This document shows, piece by piece, positions 27,273-36,181 of a stretch of DNA of 64,000 nucleotides (position 1 is the stretch's first letter; each line of letters opens with the position of its first letter). Below the pieces are notes generated by a model that ran no database searches, was not told the origin of the DNA, and was given only the letters and a program-made list of their open reading frames with translations. Source of the DNA: Microbacterium sp. KUDC0406 (GTDB taxonomy: Bacteria > Actinomycetota > Actinomycetes > Actinomycetales > Microbacteriaceae); assembly GCF_021582875.1 (NCBI RefSeq), contig NZ_CP091138.1, forward strand, positions 3,410,001 to 3,474,000, given 5' to 3'. A program made the position numbers and the translations under genes.

Positions 27273-28568
27273 TCACTGGCCGAGGACGGCGGTGATCTCC
27301 TCGTTGTCCGCGTCGACCGAGTCGGAGCCCTTGAGCACGGCGTTGCGCACGAGGGTCAGCCAGGGGCTGCCCGGTGCGTTGAACGCCTGCTGGAAGTTGA
27401 GCGCGACCGGGGTGTCGCCCTTGGCGGCGACCTCGTTGATGGTGACCATGCGCGGGTCCTTCGCCGCGTACTCGTTGTTCGCCAGGTCGCTGCGGGACAC
27501 CGCGTTGTCGTCCTTGGCGAGCACGCCGACCTGGGCGTCCTCCGACATCATCCAGCTCAGGAAGTTCCACGCCTGCGCGGCCTTCTTCGAGTCCTTCGAG
27601 ACGCCGATCCCGTCGCCGCCGACGAAAGTCGAGGCGCCGCCGTCGACACCGGGGATGCCGGCGACGCCAGCGTCGAAGGTGAGCGACGGCAGCAGCGTCG
27701 CAGGGAAGGGCATGACACCGACCTTGCCCTCACTGAACGCCGCGGTCCAGGTGGGGCCGGCCTCATCGGTCGAGCTGGGCAGCACGGCTCCGGCGTCCTC
27801 CAGTCCCTTCCAGGTGTCGTAGACGGCCTTGGCGGAGTCGCCGTCGAGCAGCGATTCGGTGCCGTCGTCGTTCATGACCTGGTCGCCGGACGCCCAGATC
27901 GACGGGAACCAGGTGAACACCAGGCATCCGCCGCAGTTCAGCCCGGTGGCGGTGCCGTAGGTGTCCGGCTTGTTCAGCGCCTGCACCTTCTTCGCCGCCT
28001 CGGCGAACTCGTCCAGCGTGGCCGGTGCCTCCTCGGGGTCGAGACCGGCCTCGGTGAAGAGCTCCTTGTTCCACATCAGCATCGACAGGTCGAGCACGAA
28101 CGGGAGCACGTACTCCTTCTCGTCGAGCGTGCCGGCGGTGAGGTGGCCCTGGTTGATCTGGTCCTTGTAGTCGAGGCCGTCGATCTGCTTCGTCAGGTCG
28201 GTGAACAGGCCCTGCTTCACCCAGTTCGGCACGTACACGATGTCGGCGGCGAACAGGTCAGGCAGACCGCCGGATCCTGCGGCGGCGCCGACCTTCGCGA
28301 CGTAGTCGTCGTTGGGGACGACCGTGAGCTCGACCTGGTTCTTGTGCGAGCCGTTGTACGCCTCGACCAGAAGCTTGGCCTGCCGCTCCAGGGGCGCACG
28401 GGTCCACAGGGTGAGCGTGGAACCGTCGTCTGTGCCGTCGCCGCTGATCGGTGCGGCGGCGTTGTCGTCGGATGCCGGCGCACAGGCGGCGAGGCTGCCC
28501 GCGAGCAGACCCGCTGCGATGAGTGCGGCGGCGCCGCGGTGCAGGCGGCGCTTTCCGGTGATGTGCAT
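27273..28568 (-). CDS. Extracellular sugar-binding lipoprotein (CUT1)
   Basis: 431 residues. Sec-type lipoprotein signal: KRRLHRG, hydrophobic stretch, lipobox LAAC near residue 30, then an Asp/Ala-rich linker. The solute-binding fold includes 'TLTLWTRAPLERQAKLLVEAYN' and 'KVGVMPFPATLLPSLTF'. ATG 28568 is chosen for its AGGAG 7-8 bases upstream; a longer frame upstream lacks one. It is first gene of binding protein-MalF-MalG-GH127, with a palindrome (28634-28654) between it and the divergent LacI gene. Beta-arabino-oligosaccharide binding is inferred from GH127. Confidence 0.92.
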   Translation of the reverse strand: MHITGKRRLHRGAAALIAAGLLAGSLAACAPASDDNAAAPISGDGTDDGSTLTLWTRAPLERQAKLLVEAYNGSHKNQVELTVVPNDDYVAKVGAAAGSGGLPDLFAADIVYVPNWVKQGLFTDLTKQIDGLDYKDQINQGHLTAGTLDEKEYVLPFVLDLSMLMWNKELFTEAGLDPEEAPATLDEFAEAAKKVQALNKPDTYGTATGLNCGGCLVFTWFPSIWASGDQVMNDDGTESLLDGDSAKAVYDTWKGLEDAGAVLPSSTDEAGPTWTAAFSEGKVGVMPFPATLLPSLTFDAGVAGIPGVDGGASTFVGGDGIGVSKDSKKAAQAWNFLSWMMSEDAQVGVLAKDDNAVSRSDLANNEYAAKDPRMVTINEVAAKGDTPVALNFQQAFNAPGSPWLTLVRNAVLKGSDSVDADNEEITAVLGQ

Positions 28569-28633
28569 GTGAGATCTCCTCTGGCTCTTCCTTGAGTGGG
28601 CGCAGTGGCTTCGCACCGCCATGGCTTCGAAAT

Positions 28634-28654
28634 CTACGAAAACCCTTTCGGTAG
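28634..28654. promoter_or_regulatory. LacI-type operator candidate in the divergent region of the GH127 operon
   Basis: A 21-base inverted repeat with arms CTAC..AAA and TTT..GTAG around CCC lies between the binding-protein gene (minus) and a LacI gene (plus). Position and symmetry fit an operator for that LacI protein. Confidence 0.55.
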
Positions 28655-28722
28655 GTATATCGTGACGTTCTGCGGATCGTCAAGACCGAGTCCGATAACC
28701 TTTCAGCAACGGGGGAGTGCGA

Positions 28723-29745
28723 ATGGCAGAAGCATCCACGGCGCGGCCGGTGACCCTGGGCGATGTCGCGGCCCGCGCCGGCGTCTCACTCGCCACGGCA
28801 TCCAAGGCGCTCAACGATCGTGGCGACGTCGCCGCGGCGACCAGGGCGCGCGTGATGGCAGTGGCCGACGAGCTGTCCTTCACTCCCAACGCCATGGCCA
28901 GGGGGCTTCTCGCCGGACGCACCGGCACCGTCGGCCTGCTCACCGGCGACCTCGAGGGCCGGTTCATGCTGCCGATCCTGATGGGTGCCGAGGACGCGTT
29001 CGGCGCCGGCCGGATCAACGTCTTCCTGTGCGATGCGCGCGGCGACGCAATCCGCGAGCAGCATCACCTGAAGGAGCTGCTCAGCCGCAGGGTGGACGGC
29101 ATCATCGTGGTGGGCAGGCAGACCGACCCCCGGCCCTCGCTGGGGCAGTCCATTCCCGTCCCCGTGGTCTACGCCTACGCCCCGTCGGACGATCCGCGCG
29201 ACCTCTCCCTGACGCCGGACAATGTCAGCGGTGGCCGACTCGCGATCGAGCATCTGCTCGCCTGCGGACGCACCCGCATCGCTCACATCTCCGGCGACCC
29301 CACCTACGCCGCGGCGCAGGATCGGCTCACCGGCGCGCGCGCCGCCCTCGCGGATGCCGGGCTGGAGCTGGTCGGCGACCCGATGTTCTCGGAGTGGAGC
29401 GAGCCGTGGGGACGGGACGCCGCGGCCCTGCTGCTGCAGCGGCATCCCGACATCGACGCGATCTTCTGCGGCTCGGATCAGATCGCCCGGGGTGTGCTCG
29501 ACTCGGCGCGTGATCTCGGTCGCGCCGTGCCGGACGATCTGGCGGTGATCGGTTACGACAACTGGGAGATACTGGTGCAGAACTCCCGCCCTGAACTGAC
29601 CTCGATCGACGCCAACCTGCAGGAGCTCGGCCGCCGCGCCGCGCAGAAGGTGTTCGAGGCGATCGACGGCACCGACATCGGCTCAGGGGTGCGGCATCTG
29701 CCGGTGCGGCTCGCCATCCGCGGGTCCACCATCCCGCGCCGCTGA
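28723..29745 (+). CDS. LacI family transcriptional regulator
   Basis: 340 residues. HTH 'VTLGDVAARAGVSLATASKALND' (about residues 11-33), hinge 'FTPNAMARGLLAGRT', then the sugar-binding core with 'DAIFCGSDQIARGVLDSARDLGRAVPDDLAVIGYDNWEIL'. ATG 28723 has GGGGGAG upstream; GTG 28717 is inside that site. It is divergent from the binding protein-MalF-MalG-GH127 operon and shares a control region with the palindrome at 28634-28654, so it is the likely repressor of that operon and of itself. Confidence 0.92.
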   Translation: MAEASTARPVTLGDVAARAGVSLATASKALNDRGDVAAATRARVMAVADELSFTPNAMARGLLAGRTGTVGLLTGDLEGRFMLPILMGAEDAFGAGRINVFLCDARGDAIREQHHLKELLSRRVDGIIVVGRQTDPRPSLGQSIPVPVVYAYAPSDDPRDLSLTPDNVSGGRLAIEHLLACGRTRIAHISGDPTYAAAQDRLTGARAALADAGLELVGDPMFSEWSEPWGRDAAALLLQRHPDIDAIFCGSDQIARGVLDSARDLGRAVPDDLAVIGYDNWEILVQNSRPELTSIDANLQELGRRAAQKVFEAIDGTDIGSGVRHLPVRLAIRGSTIPRR

Positions 29746-29755
29746 CCGCCGCGCG

Positions 29756-30619
29756 TCACATCGCCGCGTCGGTGCCCACGTGATCGCGCCAGCTGTGCCG
29801 CGGCTCGTAGTCGAGCATCCGCCGCGCCTTCGCGATCGAGAGCAGCGTCTCGTGCTCGGTGACCGGGCGCGACAGCGGCACCCCGGGGAAGACCTCGGCG
29901 AGCAGCTCGGAGTTCGGGCGGGACATCACCGTGTCGGCCGCCGCGATGATGAAGCTCTCGAAGCCCGGTCCTGCGGTCGCCAGCGCGCGCTCGACGGCCT
30001 GCGCGCCGTCGCGCGCGTCGATGTAGCCCCACAGGTTCCACTTGCGCGCCGTCGCGTCGGCGTCGAAGGAAGGGAAGGCGGCGTAGTCCTCGGGCGTCAT
30101 CACATTCGAGAACCGCAGCGCGGTGATCGACAGGCCGGGGTTCCACCGGACCAGTTCCACAGCCATGCGCTCCTCGAGCGTCTTCACCAGCGAGTACACC
30201 GATTCGGGTCGCGGCGGGTACTCCTCGTCGACCGGCACGTACGGCGGAGGCGTGTCGAACGGCAGGCCGAGCACGGTCTCGCTGGACGCGTACACGATGC
30301 GTTCGACGCCCAGCCGCGCCGCGGCCCAGAACACGTTGAACGTCGCCGGCATGTTGTTGTGGAAGGTGGCGACGTCGCTGCGGATGCCCGGTGCAGGGAT
30401 CGCGCCGAGATGCACGACGGCGTCGACGCCGTCGTGCCGGTCGCCGACCGCGGTGAGGGCGTCGATCACCTGTCCGTAGTCGGTCAGGTCGACCTGCACG
30501 AAGTCGGGGCCGCGGTCGCCGGCGACGTCCATGCCGATGACGCGATGGCCGCTCGCGCGCAGTTCGCGGACGACGACGGCTCCGAGCTTGCCGGAAGATC
30601 CGGTGAGGGCGATGCGCAT
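29756..30619 (-). CDS. NAD-dependent epimerase/dehydratase (extended SDR)
   Basis: 287 residues. Rossmann start 'MRIALTGSSGKLGAVVVREL' (TGxxGxxG), 'VVHLGAIPAPG', catalytic 'SVYSLVKTLEE' (YxxxK) and 'ALRFSNVMTP'. It belongs with uronate dehydrogenase/aldose dehydrogenase-like SDRs; exact substrate unknown. It is tail-to-tail with one LacI gene and head-to-head with another, inside the arabinose island, so oxidation of a sugar or sugar acid is plausible. ATG 30619 starts the conserved fold; the frame stays open upstream without conserved sequence. Confidence 0.85.
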   Translation of the reverse strand: MRIALTGSSGKLGAVVVRELRASGHRVIGMDVAGDRGPDFVQVDLTDYGQVIDALTAVGDRHDGVDAVVHLGAIPAPGIRSDVATFHNNMPATFNVFWAAARLGVERIVYASSETVLGLPFDTPPPYVPVDEEYPPRPESVYSLVKTLEERMAVELVRWNPGLSITALRFSNVMTPEDYAAFPSFDADATARKWNLWGYIDARDGAQAVERALATAGPGFESFIIAAADTVMSRPNSELLAEVFPGVPLSRPVTEHETLLSIAKARRMLDYEPRHSWRDHVGTDAAM

Positions 30620-30702
30620 GAGATCACCCTGGCACGCGGTGGGCGATGGTGCATCCCGGCGACGCGGATGCAGGTCCGGCTGCTCGATTGCGGCTCGCAC
30701 AT

Positions 30703-30716
30703 TGTGCTCGGTAACA
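30703..30716. promoter_or_regulatory. Operator candidate, TGTGCTCGGTAACA
   Basis: Shares the right half (CGGTAACA) and outer bases with 33372-33385 and with the perfect palindrome at 39569-39584. It lies 31 bases before the LacI ATG at 30747 and upstream of the divergent SDR gene. Confidence 0.45.
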
Positions 30717-30746
30717 TCGGCGTAGCCCGGGTCGACGGAGGTGCGC

Positions 30747-31766
30747 ATGGCGAACGTCGGCTCTGACAAGCCCAGCATCCGTCAGGTGGCGGAGATCGCC
30801 GGTGTGTCCCACATGACGGTGTCCCGGGTGCTCAACGACCACCCGAACATCAAGCCCGACACGCGACGGCGCGTGCTCGAGGCCATCGAGGAGCTCGACT
30901 ACCGGCCCAATCTCGTCGCCCGCGCCCTCGCCACCCAGCGCACGCGGCGCATCGGCGTGATCATCGAGAGTCCGGTGTCGTTCGGCCCCACCAGCGTGCT
31001 CCGCGCGGTCGAGCTCGCCGCCAGGGAGGCCGACTACTCGGTGACGGCCATCGCCCTGCATGACGGGGACCACCTCTCGCCGCAGGATGCGGTCGACAAC
31101 CTCGTCACCCAGGGTGTCGACGCGCTCTGCGTGATCGCTCCGCGCTCGTCGTCGGTCGCGGCGCTGAGACGCACCTCGCTGAACGTCCCGATGCTCGTCG
31201 TCAAGGCCGACGCCGACCCGACGTTTCTCACCGTCTCGATCGATCAGCACGCCGGGACGACGCTCGTCGTCGATCACCTGGTGGCCCTCGGGCACCGCGA
31301 CATCCTGCACATCGCCGGTCCGCTCGACTGGCTGGACGCGCGCGCTCGCGAGCGGGCCTTCCACAGCAGGGCAAAGTCGTGGGGCATCCGCGAGCGTCCG
31401 ATCGTCGTGGGCGACTGGACGCCCGACTTCACCTACGATTTCGCGATGGGCCTGAAGCGGCTGCCCGACTACACCGCGATCTTCGTGGCCAACGACGACA
31501 TGGCCATCGGCCTCATCCACGGTCTGCATGACAAGGGCTTCGAGGTGCCGCGCGACCTCAGCGTGGTCGGCTTCGACGACATCCCCCTCGCCCGGCACTT
31601 CCTGCCGCCGCTGACGACCGTGCGGCAGGACTTCGGTGCGCTGGGCTCATCGGTCGTGCAGATGCTGACAGCGGCGATCGAGGGGCGCGATATCCCCGCG
31701 CTCACCCGCATCCCGACCGAGCTCGTGCCGCGCGAATCCTCGGCGGCACCACGGGCGGTGGGGTGA
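30747..31766 (+). CDS. LacI family transcriptional regulator
   Basis: 339 residues. HTH 'PSIRQVAEIAGVSHMTVSRVLND' near residues 9-31, hinge 'YRPNLVARALATQRTRRIGVI', and a core with 'HIAGPLDWLDARARERAF' and 'AIFVANDDMAIGLIHGLHDKGFEVPRDLSVVGFDDIPLARHFLPPLTTVRQDF'. ATG 30747 follows GGAGG by 5 bases; an upstream GTG at 30741 is less well placed. It overlaps the following ABC ATPase (TGATG), so it is the first gene of the CUT2 transporter operon. It resembles the LacI encoded at 38434-39441. Confidence 0.92.
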   Translation: MANVGSDKPSIRQVAEIAGVSHMTVSRVLNDHPNIKPDTRRRVLEAIEELDYRPNLVARALATQRTRRIGVIIESPVSFGPTSVLRAVELAAREADYSVTAIALHDGDHLSPQDAVDNLVTQGVDALCVIAPRSSSVAALRRTSLNVPMLVVKADADPTFLTVSIDQHAGTTLVVDHLVALGHRDILHIAGPLDWLDARARERAFHSRAKSWGIRERPIVVGDWTPDFTYDFAMGLKRLPDYTAIFVANDDMAIGLIHGLHDKGFEVPRDLSVVGFDDIPLARHFLPPLTTVRQDFGALGSSVVQMLTAAIEGRDIPALTRIPTELVPRESSAAPRAVG

Positions 31767-33307
31767 TGGAGCCCGTCACCGAACCGCTGATCGAGATGGC
31801 GAGGATCACCGTCGATCTCCCCGGTGTGCGTGCCCTCGACGCGGTGGACTTCCGGATGTTCCCAGGAGAGGTGCACGCCGTCATGGGCGAGAACGGCGCG
31901 GGCAAGTCCACGCTGGTCGGCGTGCTCACCGGCACCCGCGAACCGCTTGCCGGCATCCTGCGGGTGGCCGGGGAGGAGCGTCGCTTCGCCGGTGTCGCCG
32001 ACGCCCGCGCCGCCGGCATCGCGGCCGTGTTCCAGGAGACGCAGCTGGCGCCCAACCTCAGCGTCGCCGAGAACGTGATGCTGGGCCGCGAGCGCCGCGA
32101 ACCGCTCGGCATCTCGTGGCGGCGCACCCGATCGCACGCTGCGGCCGCGCTGGCGCGCCTCGGGCTCGACGATCTCGACCCGCGCCTGCCGCTGTCGATG
32201 CTGTCGCCGGCGCAGAAGCAACTCGTGGCGTTCGCCCGCGCCGTCGTCGACGACCCTCGCGTGCTGGTACTCGACGAGCCGACCTCGAGCCTGGATCAGG
32301 CCGAGGTCGACGTGCTGATGCGGGTGATCCGCGGGCAGCGTGAGCGCGGCGTCGCGATCCTGTTCGTCTCGCACTTCCTCGAGCAGGCGTTCGCCATCAG
32401 CGACCGGATGACGGTGCTGCGCGGCGGTCGCAGGATCGGCGAGCATCTCACCCGCGATCTGGAACGGGCCGACCTGATCTCGCAGATGCTCGGCAAGGAC
32501 ATCGAGAGCCTGCGGGCCCTGAAGTCCGAGCGTCGTGCGCATCACTACATGGCCGACGGGGAGCCCGCGCTGCAGGCGACCGGTGTCGCCAGACGAGGCG
32601 AGCTCGACCGGATGGACGTCGAGCTGTACCGGGGCGAGATCATCGGGCTGGCCGGGCTGCGAGGATCCGGACGCACGGAACTGGCGTCACTGCTGGGCGG
32701 TGGGCTGCGGGCCGACGGCGGCGAGATCTGGGTGGACGGCGAACGCGTCGATCTGCGCAGCCCGTCGACCGCGCTGCGCCACCGCATCTCGATGACCACC
32801 GAGGACCGTCGCGCCCAGGGGATCATTCCGGAGCTGAACGCACGGGAGAACATCCTCCTCTCGATCCAGGCGCTCCGCGGCTGGTCACGCCCGCTCTCGG
32901 CGTCCGAGAGGGCTGCGCTGGTGGACACCTACGTCGAGGCGCTGCATCTCGATCCGGCCGACCTCGACCGGCCTGCAGGACAGCTCTCCGGCGGCACCCA
33001 GCAGAAGCTGCTGCTGGCGCGTGCCCTTGCGGTGCGTCCGCACGTGCTGATCCTCGACGAGCCGACCCGCGGCATCGACGTCTCGGCCAAACTCGACATC
33101 CAGCGCCGCATCGCGCAGCTGGCCGCCGACGGCGTGGCCGTGGTGTTCGTCTCGTCGGAACTCGAAGAGGTGGTGCGACTGAGCGACCGCATCCTCGTGC
33201 TGAAGGACCGCGAGAAGATCGGCGAGCTCAGCAACGGTCCTGGCGTGACCGTCGACACCGTCGTCGAGATGATCGCGGCGGACTCGGGGCGTATCGACTC
33301 CTTGTGA
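31766..33307 (+). CDS. Sugar ABC transporter ATPase (RbsA/MglA/YtfR type), copy 1
   Basis: 513 residues with two fused ATPase domains. Domain 1 has Walker A 'GENGAGKST', signature 'LSPAQKQLVAFARAVV' and Walker B 'VLVLDEPTSS'. Domain 2 has the degenerate 'GLRGSGRTELASLLGG', 'LSGGTQQKLLLARALA' and 'VLILDEPTRGID'. It powers CUT2 uptake of a monosaccharide. A second, similar ATPase gene lies at 34576-36181 behind the binding-protein gene, while only one binding protein and one permease pair are present. GTG 31763 is an alternative start. Both ATPases look catalytically complete. Confidence 0.92.
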   Translation: MEPVTEPLIEMARITVDLPGVRALDAVDFRMFPGEVHAVMGENGAGKSTLVGVLTGTREPLAGILRVAGEERRFAGVADARAAGIAAVFQETQLAPNLSVAENVMLGRERREPLGISWRRTRSHAAAALARLGLDDLDPRLPLSMLSPAQKQLVAFARAVVDDPRVLVLDEPTSSLDQAEVDVLMRVIRGQRERGVAILFVSHFLEQAFAISDRMTVLRGGRRIGEHLTRDLERADLISQMLGKDIESLRALKSERRAHHYMADGEPALQATGVARRGELDRMDVELYRGEIIGLAGLRGSGRTELASLLGGGLRADGGEIWVDGERVDLRSPSTALRHRISMTTEDRRAQGIIPELNARENILLSIQALRGWSRPLSASERAALVDTYVEALHLDPADLDRPAGQLSGGTQQKLLLARALAVRPHVLILDEPTRGIDVSAKLDIQRRIAQLAADGVAVVFVSSELEEVVRLSDRILVLKDREKIGELSNGPGVTVDTVVEMIAADSGRIDSL

Positions 33308-33371
33308 CCGGTAACGCGATTTCCAGCGCGTAGTTGGCGATCGCGCACATCCGTTGTTGTGTTCTGTAGAT

Positions 33372-33385
33372 TGTTCCCGGTAACA
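33372..33385. promoter_or_regulatory. Operator candidate, TGTTCCCGGTAACA
   Basis: 14-base palindrome with one mismatched pair and central CCGG, about 100 bases before the binding-protein ATG at 33485. It matches the araD operator form (TGTGACCGGTCACA) and the site at 30703. A weaker copy, TGTGACCGGTAACG, begins at 33303 across the ATPase stop codon. Confidence 0.55.
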
Positions 33386-33484
33386 TTCCTGCAGGACGCG
33401 CTGCCAGCCGTCCTGCAGTCACGCAGCGGGCCGCACCGGTCCACACGTTCCCGAGGGTGACACCTCGGTCTCAAGGAGGAGAAC

Positions 33485-34489
33485 ATGTCCGTGAAGAAGC
33501 GCATGCGCATCGCGCTGAGCCTCGCCGCAGCCGGCGCGCTCGCTTTCAGCCTGGCGGCTTGCTCGTCCGGCAACGACGACGCCGGTTCCGGCCAGGACGG
33601 CGGCACCGATGAGCTGACGACCGTCGGCTTCGTCGCCGTCGGGCCGGAGGGCGCCTGGCGAGAGGCCAACGAGCAGAACATCCAGGACACCTTCACGAAG
33701 GATGCCGGTTACAACCTCAAGTACGCACCCGCCACCAACCTCGACCAGAAGTCGCAGATCGACGCGTTCACGTCGTTCGTCGACGAGGGCGTCGACGTCA
33801 TTCTGCTGTCCGCCACCGAGGCATCCGGCTGGGAGGACTCGCTCAAGCGTGCACAGGAGGCGGAGATCCCGGTGATCCTGCTCGACCGCGGCATCGAGCC
33901 CGACGACACCAGCCTGTACGTGACCCGCATCGCACCCGACAACGTCGAGGTCGCCAAGGAGGTCGGCGCGTGGGCCGCAGCGACCTTCCCCGACGGCGGC
34001 AACTACGTCGTGCTCGAGGGCCCGGCCGGTGTCGGCGTCGTGAACGAGCGCAACAAGGGCTTCGAGGAGGGCCTCGGCGACTCGACGCTGAACAAGGTCG
34101 ACGCGCAGACCGCGAACTGGTCGACCGAAGAGGGCAAGAGCGTCTTCGAGACGATGCTGAAGGCTAACGGCAACGATATCCAGTTCGTGTTCGCGCAGAA
34201 CGACGAGATGGGTCTGGGGGCCGCGCAGGCGGCCGAAGAGGCCGGACTCACCATCGGCACCGACGTGAAGATCGCAACGATCGACGGCACGAAGAACGCC
34301 ATGCAGGCGCTCGCCGATGGCAAGCTCAGCTACGTGCACGAGTACAACCCGCTGTTCGGCGAGACCGCACTGGACGTCGTCGAGAAGACCCTGAATGGTG
34401 ACAAGGTCGAGTCGTACATCATTGTCCCGAGCCAGGCGTTCGATTCCGCCGACGCCGCCAAGGCTGCACTGCCCGACCGTAAGTACTGA
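33485..34489 (+). CDS. Sugar-binding lipoprotein of a CUT2 importer (RbsB/YtfQ-like)
   Basis: 334 residues. Signal 'KKRMRIALSLAAAGALAF' with lipobox LAAC near residue 26 gives a membrane-anchored receptor. The type I binding fold shows 'TVGFVAVGPEGAWREANEQN', 'DVILLSATEASGWEDSLKRA' and 'FVFAQNDEMGLGAAQAAEEAG'. This pattern resembles YtfQ (galactofuranose-binding) more than RbsB. With araA, araB-type and araD genes downstream, L-arabinose, perhaps its furanose form, is the likely ligand; that is inference. ATG 33485 has AAGGAGG at 33473-33479. The 177-base gap upstream holds the operator candidates. Confidence 0.9.
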   Translation: MSVKKRMRIALSLAAAGALAFSLAACSSGNDDAGSGQDGGTDELTTVGFVAVGPEGAWREANEQNIQDTFTKDAGYNLKYAPATNLDQKSQIDAFTSFVDEGVDVILLSATEASGWEDSLKRAQEAEIPVILLDRGIEPDDTSLYVTRIAPDNVEVAKEVGAWAAATFPDGGNYVVLEGPAGVGVVNERNKGFEEGLGDSTLNKVDAQTANWSTEEGKSVFETMLKANGNDIQFVFAQNDEMGLGAAQAAEEAGLTIGTDVKIATIDGTKNAMQALADGKLSYVHEYNPLFGETALDVVEKTLNGDKVESYIIVPSQAFDSADAAKAALPDRKY

Positions 34490-34575
34490 TCGCTCCGCGA
34501 TCACAGCGACTGCCGGGGTGGCGCCGGGAGACCGGCGCCACTCCGGCCACCACGCGCGAAGGTTGAGAGTCAACG

Positions 34576-36181
34576 ATGAACGAAGAACTTCCCATCGTCG
34601 AGATGCGCGGGATCTCGATCGAATTCCCCGGCGTCAAGGCACTCGACGGCGTCGATTTCCGCCTGTTCCCGGGTGAGGTCCATGCGCTCATGGGCGAGAA
34701 CGGCGCCGGCAAGTCGACACTGATCAAGGCCCTCACTGGGGTGTACCAGATCGACTCCGGGTCGATCGTGGTCGCCGGACGCGAGCGCAGCTTCGGGGGA
34801 ACGTCCGATGCGCAGGATGCCGGCATCTCGACCGTCTACCAAGAGGTCAACCTGGCGCCGAACATCACGATCGGCGAGAACGTGATGCTCGGGCACGAGG
34901 TCCACGGCGCGTTCGGCATCAACTGGCGCGCCACACACCGCGCGGCTTCCGAGGCGCTCACCCGACTCGGGCTCGGGCACCTCGACACCCACAGACCGCT
35001 CTCGATGCTTTCGATCGCCATGCAGCAGCTGGTCGCGATCAGCCGCGCGATGGCAGTCAAGGCTAAGGTGCTCATCCTCGATGAGCCCACGTCCAGCCTC
35101 GACGCCGCGGAGGTGGAGGGCCTGTTCACCGTGATGCGCACACTGCGCGATCAGGGCGTGGCCATCCTCTTCGTCTCGCACTTCCTCGACCAGATCTACG
35201 CGATCAGCGACCGCCTGACGGTGCTGCGCAACGGCAGGTACCAGGGCGAATTCCTGCGCCGAGAACTCGACCGGCATGCGCTGATCTCCACCATGATCGG
35301 CAAGGATCTCGACGCGCTGAAGTCGCTCGGCGGCAACCGCCGCACGACGGCACGGGATGCCGCCGAGCAGCCCGTGCTCTCCGCCTCCGGCATCGCACGC
35401 CGCCGGTGCGGTCGAGCCGACCGACCTCGAGATCCGCCCCGGCGAGGTGGTCGGCTTCGCCGGCCTGCTCGGATCCGGCCGCACCGAGCTGGCGCGTCTG
35501 CTCTACGGCGCCGACCGCGCCGACGAGGGCACCATAACTGTCAACGGCACTGCAGCCGACCTGCGCTCGCCCGCCGAGGGGCTCGCGAAGCGCATCGCGT
35601 TCTCGACTGAGAACCGTCGCGACGAGGGCATCATCGGCGATCTGACGGTGCGCGAGAACATCATCCTCGCCGTGCAGGCGGAGCGCGGATGGGCGCGGCC
35701 CATGCCGCGCAAGGAGCAGGACGCGATCGTTGACAAGTACATCACCGAGCTCAACGTGCGCCCGGCCGATCCCGACCGCATGATCAGGAACCTGTCCGGC
35801 GGCAACCAGCAGAAGGTGCTGCTGGGGCGCTGGCTCGCCACCAAGCCCGAGGTACTGATCCTGGATGAGCCGACGCGCGGCATCGACGTCGGCGCGAAGG
35901 CGGAGATCCAGGAGGCAGTCGCGCAGCTGGCCGAGGACGGCGTCGCCGTCGTCTTCATCTCGTCCGAGCTAGAAGAGGTGGTCCGCCTCTCCGAACGCAT
36001 CGTGGTGCTGAAGGACCACAGCATGATCGGTGAGATCCAGAACGGTCCGGGCGTGACCGCGCAGGAGGTCGTCGACGTCATCGCCGCTCACGGAGCGGAT
36101 GCTGCGGCCGAGACCTTGGAGAACGCCGAGGGCGCCGACCTCGACACGATCGCCCGCACAGAGAAGGAGGAGGCGCGATGA
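34576..36181 (+). CDS. Sugar ABC transporter ATPase (RbsA/YtfR type), copy 2, frame broken near 35403
   Basis: About 534 residues after repair. Domain 1 has 'GENGAGKSTLIKALTGVY', 'LSIAMQQLVAISRAM' and 'VLILDEPTSSLD'. Domain 2 has 'GLLGSGRTELARLLYG', 'LSGGNQQKVLLGRWLA' and 'EVLILDEPTRGID'. The two halves are in different frames; here one base is extra. Dropping one C near 35403 gives 'ARRGAVEPTDLEIRPGEVV' across the linker. Its stop overlaps the first permease (ATGA), so this is the dedicated ATPase of the CUT2 importer. Confidence 0.88.

Noticed and set aside
35395..35410. Programmed ribosomal frameshift in the second CUT2 ATPase
   Set aside because: No slippery heptamer or downstream structure was apparent, and many unrelated genes in the window have similar one-base breaks, so an indel is the simpler reading.
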